Origin: Opisthorchis felineus
Lineage: Eukaryota > Platyhelminthes > Trematoda > Opisthorchiida > Opisthorchiidae
Assembly (NCBI GenBank): GCA_004794785.1
Contig: SJOL01010029.1
Coordinates: 107,080-171,079 of the forward strand
Length of the DNA: 64,000 nucleotides
Reading direction: 5' to 3'
The notes under the pieces are model-generated. The model made no database searches, had not been told where the DNA came from, and was given only the letters and a program-made list of their open reading frames with translations. Below, one piece after another: positions 37,052-47,500 of the stretch (its first letter is position 1; every line of letters starts with the position of its first letter). A program made the translations under genes and the position numbers.

Positions 37052-37584
37052 GGAAATTTAGATAACCTAAAAAGAGCAAAAGCACTATCAATGTACTCAT
37101 CTAAAACTGTGATAAGGAAACATAAACCAGAAGCAATAAAAAACGGAGGGATTTACCCACAACCAACGCCAAATTTGTGCAGTCACTTAGTAAAACATAC
37201 TACACCATCAGCAAATAAAGAATATTCTGAGCACAATTTATTGAGTGCATTTTTTTATCTTGAATGCACAGGATGGGTGTTGGTTCGTCCGGTGTATATT
37301 CAACTGGTGTGCAAGTGAGACGGAAGAATGACACGCCCGCGCATTCATACACAAAGGATTAAGTTGGCTAATCCTTGACAGAAATCCTATTATGGTGCCA
37401 AGAGCATCGTTTGATATCAGTGATGTCCGGTATGTAACGAACCAAGCCACTAACTATTGGAAACACGCACATAGTTTCACACAGGCTACAGAGACACCAA
37501 CCAAAGCTACAAAGGGATCCAATATTGAACTACTGTATTCATTCCAAACATATCGGCATCCATCCGTGCCCCACCACACATCCT
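37052..37584. other. 5' flank of MRPL45, promoter region not resolved
   Basis: This should hold the MRPL45 promoter and 5' UTR. No TATA box or other core motif stands out. A plus-strand open frame crosses it from 36905 and is antisense to exon 1, so it is most likely a shadow. Confidence 0.4.
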
Positions 37585-38080
37585 AATTGCAGTAGGTAAT
37601 TCATTCGCGGAAAAGATCCAGTACCATCAACAACGGTGGGTCGGCTATGTGCTATGCATGCCGAAACGTCTACCGAGAAAAAAGTTATTCTCATTGCCTC
37701 CTTCGGAATGGCACAACGTTTGACTTTTCAGAAGGATGTGAAGAAATACGAGTTCGGGTGTTGTTGGTGCGATACGCTTTCCAGGATGGGGTCCCCGTGA
37801 CTCCTCCTGCACTTGGCAGGTGACATTGCCAGAAATGGCGACTGAACGATGTTAGTAGCACTCGTCCTGTCAGTTTCTTTTCAGATTGTCTGATTAAACG
37901 CTTGAAAGTGTAGGCACGTCGGAATGCTTGCGATAGGCCAGCATCAGGTTCCCTCTCACTCACCATTTTCTCATGTTTTCACTCTAAAGCTTTAAATATT
38001 GGATAGAATTTGTGGTTGAAGGCAGTGAAGCATGTGTCAACACCGATGTTGCTGTCTCTGATTCATCATCACCACCATTA
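37585..38080 (+). mobile_element. RTE 3'-end fragment
   Basis: This aligns to the last 0.5 kb of the young RTE: the RWVGYVLCMPKR block, the [12 protein letters not shown] segment and the 3' UTR with GGCAGTGAAGCA. It ends near CTCTGATTCATCATCACC, where the tail is altered. It lies 0.5 kb upstream of the MRPL45 start codon. No target duplication was found. Confidence 0.88.
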
Positions 38081-38118
38081 CCATCGACAGCACATCAGTG
38101 TTATACACTGATGCGCCA

Positions 38119-38655
38119 CATTTATTATTATTATTATTATCATTATTAATGGTCTACCAAATAAATCTGGGTCCTGAGCGATTGTGCCAACCATAATTCG
38201 CAATGGCAACGCCAATCTTCCCACACAAATTCTGCAGAATAATTTCAGCCAACTCGGTTTGTCAGCTATAATCCGTGTACCATAAACACACTGGTTCCAG
38301 CTGCTACAGTTTCGACCACCGGAAGACGGGAGTGTGTGGGACCTACAGCCAAGCATTGGAGGTGACGGCATCTTCAGTCAGTTCAGGAATCGGGTGGCTA
38401 CGTACTGAAGGAGATAGTTTTGATGCAAGCGCGCCACTGACTGCGCGATTAGGCCATTCCTACCAGTGTCATTAACCATTGATGAGTTGAGTCCCGGGTT
38501 CTCCATCCAGAGAGGCGGCAGTTGTCGACCAGACTCAGTTTAATGGCTAGTGTTCCCATACTTCGTTACTAGGTCATAAGCTGTCCACCACTCGGTCGCT
38601 TCCACTCAGCACAGGGCTGGGCCGCATGCTTGCATACCAACCAATCAGCATGGCA
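38119..38655 (-). mobile_element. Second-lineage RTE, 3' part
   Basis: The minus strand carries PCAEWKRPSGGQLMT and the segment equivalent to LPGWGPRD...WLMTL, then the 3' UTR block around 38290-38330. It ends in a (TAA)n tail at 38121-38150. Frames are broken. Its 3' end faces the 3' end of the RTE fragment at 38080. Confidence 0.85.
38121..38150 (+). repeat. (TTA)n microsatellite, tail of the minus-strand RTE
   Basis: About nine TTA units with one TTATCATT interruption. It is placed exactly where the 3' tail of the second-lineage RTE should be. Confidence 0.9.
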
Positions 38656-38661
38656 GATAAG

Positions 38662-39600
38662 TGTGCTTACTCGAACAGGTGTATAAGTTTCGGTGGACAA
38701 GCAGAAGGCGAGGTCGCCTTCTGAACCACGAACCAAGAAGGCCAGAACAGTCTTTGCTAACCTCAGACAACCCTGGCACTGACGTGCCGACATTTCTCTG
38801 TCAGGGGTAGGGCGTACACTGCAAAATTGATATCAATAATGTTTCATGGACCAGAAGCCTAGTGTCTACGGGCAGAGGATGCAGAAAAACTCTCGGAGTT
38901 TGAGTATCCGTGACTCTGGAGCATTATTTGGATCCCAGATGGAGACATAGGATTAACAATGCTGATGTAAGCAAGGTGGTCTCAAGAAGAAGCAATCCTC
39001 TCAAGATGGATAAGCTACTCATGCTTCATGGATTACGCCGGCTAGGGCATGTATTTCGCATGCAAGAGGACGGTCTACCCTGCAGAGCTGATTTGTCTAG
39101 TCCTGTTCTGAGTAGAACTGACCGAGATTTGGACAACCTATGACCTGGCGACGAAGTATGAAGGCAGTAACCAACAAAATTTAGCCAGGTAGACAACTAC
39201 GACTTCGCTAGATCGAAACCCTGAGACTGTAATTATCGGTAAGTAACGACACTGATGCGCACGACTCAGTCACGTAGATATTGGCGATCCAAAACCAAAG
39301 CTATCGCCTGCAATGCGCAGCCGTTCGAACTCCCATATCCTTAAGAAATCTAGAATGATTCAACATCAACCGACTGGTTGCGTCACCTCCTTCCATCCCT
39401 GACTATATCACTCCTGCTCTCCCAATTTCCGGTGATCGAAATCATAGCAGCTGGGACCGACGCACCCCTGGTACGTGGTAAACTATTAACCGAGCATAAT
39501 TCACGACCGAACCACCGGAGCTTTTGGTGCTGGGCACATCGTTCGATCGCATTGCACCTCCACACACTCGCTTTCCAGTTGTACCACAGGCACCAGCTAT
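38662..39600 (+). mobile_element. Second-lineage RTE, 3' part, head to head with its neighbour
   Basis: It starts at the GTGTATAAGTTTCGG segment that follows motif C and continues through LLMLHGLRRLGHVFRMQEDG. The shared 3' UTR block (CCGGTGATCGAAATC) lies at 39430. Many stops are present. The end is unclear past 39490. Confidence 0.82.
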
Positions 39601-40451
39601 GGTTCTGAAACAGTGGTTATCGGAGGTGTCTTAGTTCTGCTGCCCGCACAGGCTACGTCTTATAACCACAAAACAAAACAATCGTACCATTGCCTGACAA
39701 ACAGGTTCTTTGAGGTTCATGTATACATCACTTTGTTGGTGGTGAGACTGTGAAAGTTCAACGTAGGTTTCATCCTGCAGGTGCAGTCAGTCTACGCGAG
39801 AAAGACGAGAGGCCGCTTTTACGCCGCAGATATCTTAAGGGAACGAACGCGACCCGAGCCTTAGAGATTGGTGTATTGGCCTTATCTATCATACTACAGT
39901 AGGAAATCATAGAACTTTCAAGGTAAGTGAGACGCTCAGCAACCTAGAACGTTTTCCCCCTAATTTTAGGTGGCGAGTTCAGTGACTCCATGCATAGCAG
40001 CATGACCTTCCCCTTGTGTGTGCAAGGCACATGCCAAAGGACAGTCAATTTATTCGAAACCCCCTGCGCCTTACTTTTTCGAGGAAAAATGCGGTCTGAC
40101 TTTTTCGTTACCGACAAGGTCTTCGTCAGCAGCTACACGAAGACCAGAATTTTAAAGACTTTCGAGAGTTCGTCCCATTATTTTCCCGGTCACAAAATTG
40201 GGTAGGAGTAGGGAGAGAGAGCTGGTGGCCTTGCCAGGCAATTATACGGAAGCTTTTGGACAGCCTCTCATATAATCTCACATGCTCGCAATTCTGAGAA
40301 TACGGAGAACTTGTTATATTGACAAACTTCTGGAGCATACTTTGAGCAGACAGGGTGAGAGCAGACAGGGTAAAAAAGGCAAATACGCCTTGACAACGTA
40401 GGTAACAAAGGACAAGTGACACAGTCTTGTTAAACCTGAAATCAAGCTGAC

Positions 40452-40463
40452 TCTGTGGCTACT
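40452..40463 (+). repeat. Target-site duplication, left copy (young RTE)
   Basis: TCTGTGGCTACT is identical to 43587-43598. Removing the element and one copy restores continuous sequence of the older minus-strand RTE. Confidence 0.93.
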
Positions 40464-43400
40464 TGCTCGTACGCTGGGTTCTCTCTGCATTGATGTATGT
40501 TGTCTGTCAGAAACAAGGATGCAGGACGCAAGTACTGTGATCGAACTGACTGCCCCCTCGCTCTCTTCCAAGTTCCGGCTGCGCACCTCTGGTGATGCAG
40601 AGGCCACTGCAGCTGGGTATGCTGGGGTGGGTATTGTATTGAGCGACCGAGCGGAAGCGTCTCTGCTTGATTGGATACCCGTTATTAGTCGCCTCTGTGC
40701 GGTTCGTTTGGCAACATCTGTGAGAGAATTTAGAGGAAGTGAGGTCCATCGCACCTTGTTTATTGTGTCTGCTTACGCCCCAACTGACTGTAGCTCTGAA
40801 TCTGCCAAAGACAGTTTCTATGACGCTCTAGGTGCCCTTCTACAGCAGGCTAAAAGCTCAGATATCGTTTTGGTTGCTGGTGACATGAACGCCCAGGTAG
40901 GTAGACTAAGCGCTGCTGAGGCCCGATTGGGTGGTCGTCTTGGATTGGACACGAGACGCACGGACAACGGGGATCGCTTACTCCAAATGTGTGCCGATCA
41001 CAGACTGTTTCTTTGCAGTACGAATTTCCGGAACAGCGGAAATCGCTTGACAACGTGGTGCCCACCAACAAACCAGCCCCGAATCCAAATAGACCACATC
41101 GCCGTCAGTTATCGGTGGCGAGGGTCGATCACCGCCTGCCGCTCCTTCTGGAACACCAGCGTGGACTCCGACCATGCACTTGTACGCTGCTGCTTTTCAT
41201 TGCGCTTTTCAGGTGTACGCAAAACGCACACATCTCGCTTAGCCATTGAGAAGCTAGTGGACCCAGAAGTCAAACGAAATTATCAGAACCAGTTCCTCGA
41301 ACGCCTGCCGGACGGTACGATGTCGGATATAAACGGCCACTGGGAAAAGATATCTAAAGCGCTATTCAAAGCCGGAAAGTCTGTTTGCGGTACAATCCAG
41401 CCAACCTCATCCAAACATTGGATCTCTGATAAGACTGTGTCCTTGCTGGAGACCCGGCGACAGATCCCTCCTGGCCGCAATCACAACTCCACCCGACGCA
41501 TCATCCGACGCCAGGTGAAACTGAGTATCCGTGCAGACCGAGAAGCTTGGTGGACCCGAAAGGCCGAAGAAATGGAAGAGGCAAAGAATGCTGGTAATGT
41601 CCGCAAGCTGTTCCACTTGATTCGTTCGACTGGTCCTCGGAAACCTCTTGTCAGCGAAACAATCAGGGACCAAAATGGCTCCCTGATATGCAGCAAAGCA
41701 GAACGTTTGGATCGCTGGGCACAGTACTTCGAGCAGCAATTCAGTTGGCCACCTGCTACCTCCAATCCAGAATCCTGGCCTTCAACAGAAAGGTGGACCG
41801 TGAATCTGGAGCCGCCTTCAGCCTCAGAAGTGTCCGAGTGTATTTCCCTACTAAAACGTCATTGTGCTGCTGGTCCTGACGACCTTCCACCTGCTCTTTT
41901 CAAGGATGGCGGTGGACGTCTCAGCCAGTGCCTGTCTAGCCTGTTTGGGTCTATCTGGGAGAAAGAGACCGTCCCAGACAACTGGGGTGAATCGATAGTA
42001 GTGCCCATTTTCAAAAAGGGTACTCGCAGTGAATGTAGCAACCACAGAGGTGTTAGTTTGACTCCTGTTGTGACAAGACTTCTGGCGTCACTGATTCTTC
42101 GTCGTCTCACGGTGGCACGCGAAACCTTGACTCGTGAGAATCAAGCGGGATTTCGACCGGGTAGAGGCTGCGTTGACCACATCTTCACACTCCGTCAGGT
42201 GTTAGAGCAACGCCATATGTACAGACGACCCACAATCTTGGTATTCCTTGACTTCAAGGGTGCGTTCGATTCTGTCGATCGGTCAGTGCTGCTAACTACA
42301 CTTGCTCAACAGGGTATGCCCCAGAAGTTTGTAAACATAATCCGATCCCTATATTCACATACTTCTGGGCGGGTGAGAGTGTATGGTGAGCTCTCGAAAA
42401 GCTTCCCTACAAAAAGTGGTGTCCGACAAGGATGTCCACTCTCTCCATTCCTATTCAACTTCATCATTGATGAAATAATGAGGCGAACGCTGGATGGTCT
42501 TCAAAACCCCGGTGTTCAAATTGTTGCTGGTGAGAGCCTTGTCGATCTGGAGTACGCAGATGACATTGCCCTCATCTTTGAAGACCAAAACGAAGCACAA
42601 GCCCTGTTGAATAAACTGACCACCATCATACCATCTTTTGGCATGCGCCTTGCACCTTCAAAGTGCAAAGTCATGCTTCAGAACGTGCAGTCTTTGAACA
42701 TACCCCTTACAATTCAAGGAGAATCACTGGAGGTTGTGGAAAATTTTACATACCTCGGTAGTTGTATTAGCTCTGACGGAAGTGTGTCTGATGAAGTCAG
42801 TGCAAGAATCTCAAAGGCTCGAATCACATTTGCTAATTTGCGTCACTTGTGGCGTCAAAAAGGCATCTCACTAGATCTTAAGGGTCGTGTGTATCAGGCT
42901 ACAGTAAGGGCTGTGTTGTTGTATGGGTGCGAGACATGGCCTCTGCGGACAGATGATGTGAGGCGTCTTCAGGTTTTCGACCACCGATGCCTCAGAAGCG
43001 TGGCTGGTTTTGGATGGCGTCAGCGTGTTAGTAACGAGGTGATTAGAAAACGGGTATTTGGTTGTGCTGCAGGTACTTCAATCGGGGAAAACATCCAGCA
43101 CCACCGACTACGATGGCTCGGTCATGTGCTACGCATGCCGAAACACCGTCTACCGAGACGAGTGTTGTTCTCCGTGCCTCCTTCAGGATGGCGCAAACCG
43201 CGAGGTGGACAACGTATGACTTGGCAGAAGGGCGTGAAAGAGATCACGAAGAGTTTGGGTGTTGTTGGTGTTGTACGCCTTCCAGGATGGGGTCCCCGTG
43301 ACCCCGCCTGTGCATGGCTGGAGACGTTGCAAGAAATGGCGGCTAATCGATGTCAGTGGCGTTCGTGCTGTCAGTTTCTTTCCAGACTGTCTGATTGAGC

Positions 43401-43586
43401 GCTTGGAGGTGTAGGCACCTCAGAACGCTTGACATAAGCCAGCACTAGGTCCCCTCCCTCACCCACTCTTTTTCTCTTCTCTTCACTCTAGGGCTTTAAA
43501 TATAACTAAACGAACCTTATGGTTGTACGGCAGTGAAGCATCAGTGTCAACACTGATGTTGCTGTCTTTGATGATGATGATGATGA
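40464..43586 (+). mobile_element. RTE-type non-LTR retrotransposon, young, 5'-truncated copy
   Basis: The copy is bounded by an exact 12-bp target duplication (TCTGTGGCTACT at 40452-40463 and 43587-43598). It starts inside the endonuclease domain and ends in a (TGA)n tail at 43569-43586, as RTE elements do, with no poly(A). About 170 bases of 3' UTR separate the stop from the tail. The open frame has no stop or frameshift. The same family occurs at 540-1510, 3412-4439 and 37585-38080, all more decayed. Confidence 0.96.
40519..43398 (+). CDS. RTE endonuclease/reverse transcriptase ORF
   Basis: The frame has 959 residues from the first Met, and open coding runs back to the element's start at 40464 without a Met ([17 protein letters not shown]). 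APE endonuclease motifs are present: catalytic Glu in SETR, GDMN at 121-124, IDHI at 191-194 and SDH at 217-219. The reverse transcriptase has motif [10 protein letters not shown] (Asp578), motif B RQGCPLSP (636-643) and motif C YADD (679-682). The C-terminal region has the [14 protein letters not shown] block shared by all copies here. The protein nicks target DNA and copies its RNA at the nick. The N-terminal endonuclease strand with the first Asn motif is missing because of 5' truncation, so this copy is unlikely to act on its own. Confidence 0.95.
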   Translation: MQDASTVIELTAPSLSSKFRLRTSGDAEATAAGYAGVGIVLSDRAEASLLDWIPVISRLCAVRLATSVREFRGSEVHRTLFIVSAYAPTDCSSESAKDSFYDALGALLQQAKSSDIVLVAGDMNAQVGRLSAAEARLGGRLGLDTRRTDNGDRLLQMCADHRLFLCSTNFRNSGNRLTTWCPPTNQPRIQIDHIAVSYRWRGSITACRSFWNTSVDSDHALVRCCFSLRFSGVRKTHTSRLAIEKLVDPEVKRNYQNQFLERLPDGTMSDINGHWEKISKALFKAGKSVCGTIQPTSSKHWISDKTVSLLETRRQIPPGRNHNSTRRIIRRQVKLSIRADREAWWTRKAEEMEEAKNAGNVRKLFHLIRSTGPRKPLVSETIRDQNGSLICSKAERLDRWAQYFEQQFSWPPATSNPESWPSTERWTVNLEPPSASEVSECISLLKRHCAAGPDDLPPALFKDGGGRLSQCLSSLFGSIWEKETVPDNWGESIVVPIFKKGTRSECSNHRGVSLTPVVTRLLASLILRRLTVARETLTRENQAGFRPGRGCVDHIFTLRQVLEQRHMYRRPTILVFLDFKGAFDSVDRSVLLTTLAQQGMPQKFVNIIRSLYSHTSGRVRVYGELSKSFPTKSGVRQGCPLSPFLFNFIIDEIMRRTLDGLQNPGVQIVAGESLVDLEYADDIALIFEDQNEAQALLNKLTTIIPSFGMRLAPSKCKVMLQNVQSLNIPLTIQGESLEVVENFTYLGSCISSDGSVSDEVSARISKARITFANLRHLWRQKGISLDLKGRVYQATVRAVLLYGCETWPLRTDDVRRLQVFDHRCLRSVAGFGWRQRVSNEVIRKRVFGCAAGTSIGENIQHHRLRWLGHVLRMPKHRLPRRVLFSVPPSGWRKPRGGQRMTWQKGVKEITKSLGVVGVVRLPGWGPRDPACAWLETLQEMAANRCQWRSCCQFLSRLSD

Positions 43587-43598
43587 TCTGTGGCTACT
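43587..43598 (+). repeat. Target-site duplication, right copy (young RTE)
   Basis: This follows directly after the (TGA)n tail and matches 40452-40463 at 12 of 12 bases. Confidence 0.93.
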
Positions 43599-44099
43599 AC
43601 ATTCACCATTTTCTTTCAAAAAGTGGACATTATTACTGATCCACTCTGGTTCTCCTGGGGACCCAATCTAGTATCCTCGAAAAATGTACATGGCTCGGCA
43701 TCCGGACCAGGTCCTCGGTGGAAATTGAGATAAGATATGCATCAATAAACGTCCGACGCTGTGTGAATTCACTGTCCAGGGTTCTGGTGCGGTCCGATAA
43801 TCCGACTAAATGACAGCGATTGGCCACGAAATTTTTTGTTCAAGGTTTTCGGTCTAACAACCAAGGTGCTCTTTGTTATTAAGCATGGTCACGCCAGTCA
43901 GATCCTAGATGATGTTCGACAATGGAGCAGGTGAACGATGTCCCAGATGCTTCTGACGGATTCGTTAAACTTCGGTATCTCCCAGTTTATAAGTTGTCAA
44001 GAGTTGTCTGCCCAGCGCACGGCTTGGAAGAGTGAAACAAAACCTGGAGACTGCGTGGTCAGAAACCTCAAGTGTCCCAAAAAGTGATCCATTGTTGAT

Positions 44100-44110
44100 C
44101 CACGGATTGA
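44100..44110 (+). repeat. Target-site duplication of the SINE, left copy
   Basis: CCACGGATTGA is identical to 44296-44306 and adjoins the 3' end of the SINE. Confidence 0.85.
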
Positions 44111-44295
44111 TAATAGGCGTTCACCTGTAACACCCTTTCGGTGCCTAGCTGCCATGCCACCCAATGGAAGCACGAGGGCTGGGATGCCGCCAGGTTGCCC
44201 AAGTCTAGACAGGGGAAGTCGAGAGGCAGAGGTCAGGTTCGAAACACGGACCCTCCGGTTAGTAAATTCGCGCTCTAACCACTTGAGCCATCTCG
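44111..44295 (-). mobile_element. tRNA-derived SINE (185 bp)
   Basis: The minus strand starts CGAGATGGCTCAAGTGGTTA. It has a pol III A box (TGGCTCAAGTGG at 44290-44279) and a B box (GTTTCGAACCT at 44245-44235), 33 bases apart, as in tRNA genes. The rest has no tRNA fold. It is flanked by an exact 11-bp duplication, CCACGGATTGA at 44100-44110 and 44296-44306 on the plus strand. There is no poly(A) tail. It sits in the endonuclease part of the older RTE. A spurious frame (REFTNRRVRVSNLTSASRLP) crosses it. Confidence 0.85.
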
Positions 44296-44306
44296 CCACG
44301 GATTGA
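44296..44306 (+). repeat. Target-site duplication of the SINE, right copy
   Basis: CCACGGATTGA adjoins the tRNA-like head. The host sequence on both sides still aligns to the RTE endonuclease. Confidence 0.85.
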
Positions 44307-44530
44307 CGGGTAGTTGATGGCGACATGGTTAATCTGGACTGGTGGATGGCGCACTAAAGGCGGGCACCATGCAGCCAGACGATTTTGGTTATTACGGGGG
44401 TTAGCAGTGCGTAAAAAACAGTCTGTGTTTAGCAAGGTGGCGAAAGAACCATCTCGCCTCCGAACGTTCAACTCTTAAGAGTGATGAGATGGTTTGCTCA
44501 GCGACTGTGAAGTTGCGCTTGCGTTTTTGT

Positions 44531-47500
44531 TTCCGACGCGCAAAATTCGTTAAATCCAAGCTAGTCTAGCGAGCGAAAATGAGCAGCCTGATGCCCAGGT
44601 TGCTTTGGAGCACGAAAATTAGAAGCAGCCAAATAAACAGTACGCGAGGCTTGAGGACTGATTCCCGGGTGTCTCACGCTGTTGGTGCGGGCGAAAACGC
44701 AGAAGACGCGGCCAAGAACGACACAAGGCGAATAGGGTCATCAGTCCTAACGGGCAAGTCTACAAAGAGAGTATAAATAGTAGGGTGGCGTTATGGTCTT
44801 TGGCTTGCTGCCTCATCCACTATACTATGCGAAAAGGAGCATGAACCTGCTATGATCAACAAGACAGGAAGAAGGATTATTAAAGCTGTGTTCATGGGAG
44901 TGATCACAGAACAATCCACAGGTCTAAGCTCTAGGATTCGCAGTGGGGCGTGAAGCGCCGGGCTGAAAATTTTCGGTTCTGACTGGCCCATATTCTGACC
45001 AATCAAGACGTGACTTCTTTTAGTCCGTAGGTTGTTCGAGGCATTCAGCCAATCGGTATGAGGCTCGTTTTTCCTAACGACTCTTCTGTGAATACCTTCC
45101 TTTTGAGGATGCATTTTAACATTTGACCGCAACTAGGTTTGCCTGGAGGTGGATCTGTTGGCCGCTGTCGCCAAGCTGTCCCTCCCGTGGCAGTTAGGGT
45201 ATTGACCTGAAATCTGCGGTGGCTACGCCCCACTACGTGCCCTAACAACACACTGATGATGTCACCTCGATTGGTGATGAAACGCTTGAACTCAAGTTGC
45301 TCAGCTCAGCGAACAATCAATGGCAATGTATCAGGATATGGTACTCCCCTGAAGGTATCGCAGCCATCTGCAGCCGTTTTGTTTTATTCGTGCTTTAATC
45401 GTTGGTTAAGCAGTTAAAGATCTACAGTGGACTCCAGGCCTAAGAAATCAAAGTCTGTGTAGTTGTTTAGGTAGCAGGCACCACTGGGTTGAACCTCAGT
45501 GTACTTCACGAGGCCGTTATGCTTTCCGGGTATTTTCATTTTCCCACGGGATGCATTACGAACACCTGAATTGGCATGTTAACCAGGTAGCTTCCAGCAT
45601 CGTTCCGGGTACTTTTTGCACTCAGAGCAGGGTCGGAACATTGATGTTGATTCCTTGGAAGAATCGAAATTTTTAACTGTACGTTATCTCGGGCTTCTCA
45701 TAAATAGCATGAGTTCCGGTGTTTTCGACACTTCATCGTGCCCGGTTTCGTAGCCTATCTAAATAAAATTTAAGTTGGTAAGTTATGCAACGGGCGGCTA
45801 ACTGCTTACTCACGCCACGCACTCACAGCTATCCACTCTACGCAAGTCTGTTCAACACCGGCTGTGCTATTCGCTGTTGTGGTCGAGTGCCGGTAATTTG
45901 ATCCCATCCGTAGTCAAACGTGCAGAGCCAGGAGGAATTTCACTTCCCCACCAACCTGACCGCTAGCCACGTTGTCAAGGTCACTTAGCTTAGTGCGTGT
46001 TCCAGATCTACCTACCCCAGACAATTCCGAAGTCATTTTACCCCTCTCGTGATCCTCTATTGTTACATGTCTCTTTATATCTGAATGTATTGCAGTTTTC
46101 ACATACTATGGCTGTGACCGTACGCAAAACTTCATACTTGAAAATGACGTTTTGAGCCGCGTTACGCATGTCCTGACACCACATTGTTATCCGGTACGAT
46201 TACGCTTGGTCCTAAACGTTCATATGTTCTCCCAACAGGGCCCTCATAGACCTTTTCCATCCTCTGCCCTCGTTGCATATCTTTGTCCGCTAAATTCGCT
46301 AAATGTACCTACCCATTATGTCGGTTGGCAGGCAGCCACTGCCACACTGATAATTATCGCTTTCCCCCAAACCCCTCCGAATTTTGACGCCTTGCCAGTA
46401 ATCATCTAGGGTATATCTAGTTTACACTTTTTAGAACCGGACTCGTTGTTACCACAGTCCGCCTGCTTTTTGTCACAGTACTTTTGCCTTTGTCATCATT
46501 GACGTATTCACTGCTCAACATCCTGAGTGATGGCGTTCCTATTGCCCTCCTTTCAAGCTTCCAATTCGCCTGCCCTCGACTAGCGGGAGACGCCCTCTAT
46601 CTGGAATCCGTCGTAGAGCCTCGGATTCCGCACCGTGTTAAGTTCGAATGGGACTCACGCACCAATGATGCTCACCGTTGTGAGTTTCCCTCGTGCTTAT
46701 TCGGAATAGAGTGATCGTCGCCTCCGGGGTGCGCCCCTTTGTTGGCCAAATATTTGCTCAGTCTACGTAGGTTGTCTCCTTACTATTCTTTGTGGCTTCT
46801 TCCAGTGCCCCTGCCACACACGTATGTACGGTGGGAGCAGCTGCGCGGAAAGTGCCGTTTGCTACAAAACTAACAGGATTCGGCGGTTCCACCTAGAATT
46901 TTTCCCTTTGGAAAGCTAATTTGCACATCGTATCAAGCTAAGACGCTAAGACTGTTCACTCGTTTTGGTATCAATTTTTATTTCGGCAAGGCGCTGGTAT
47001 TTGGAAGCAGGTTCCTGAATTTTGAGCCCCCGGGTACTAGTCAAAGATACATTCAGCTGCCCGGTCCAAACGTCGGAATCCTATGCCAACTGATGACCAG
47101 CCACAAAGTTGTAGCAGCAGAATTAGCCTCCATGCACTTTCCTGGGCCTGATACCCTCACAGTCTTTGTTGTTAACTTGTTTGATGGTGTTTTTACCATC
47201 TTCCTTCGTGACACTGTGACGCAGGCGGTGAACGTTGAACACTAGGCTCTGCCTATCAAATATATTCTTCAGGATTTCGACATGAAAAGCTATGATCAAG
47301 AAGTTGTTCACGGAGTAAGTTGATTAAGTCGAAACGACTTGGAGTTCGCGAAACCTTCAAACCTTTGCACAGAGCCAACTGTGCAAGGTTGGCTCTAACA
47401 CGTCCTTAGGCGTCTGGAACCAACCTTAGAAATTCACCTAGATTCAGTGAAAAAGGTGAATGTGGTTATCGAAATGGTAGGAGCGACTCTATACGTAGAC

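Larger units (their letters stand above)
39775..44530 (-). mobile_element. Older RTE copy, split by a younger RTE and carrying a SINE
   Basis: On the minus strand, endonuclease text (LAAWCPPLV, then INHVAINYPSIRG) lies at 44300-44470. The reverse-transcriptase fingers reach 43599 and resume at 40463 as [13 protein letters not shown]. Motif A (CQGVFAFFT for FKGAFDS), QKFVNI, ERLSKSF and later RT-thumb text run down to about 39775. Compared with the intact copy it has many stops and small deletions, and motif A and YADD are lost. The 3' end is missing. Because the join across 40463/43599 reads straight through, the insertion order is certain; the outer limits are approximate. Confidence 0.88.

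Noticed and set aside
40314..40754. 146-codon minus-strand open frame
   Set aside because: It is part shadow of the young RTE and part older RTE, joined by the insertion border.
43569..43586. (TGA)n as an independent microsatellite
   Set aside because: It lies exactly between the RTE 3' UTR and the target duplication and recurs at another copy, so it is the element's tail.
46883..47244. Plus-strand stop-free run of about 120 codons
   Set aside because: Runs of this length are expected dozens of times by chance in 64 kb, and no family match was seen.
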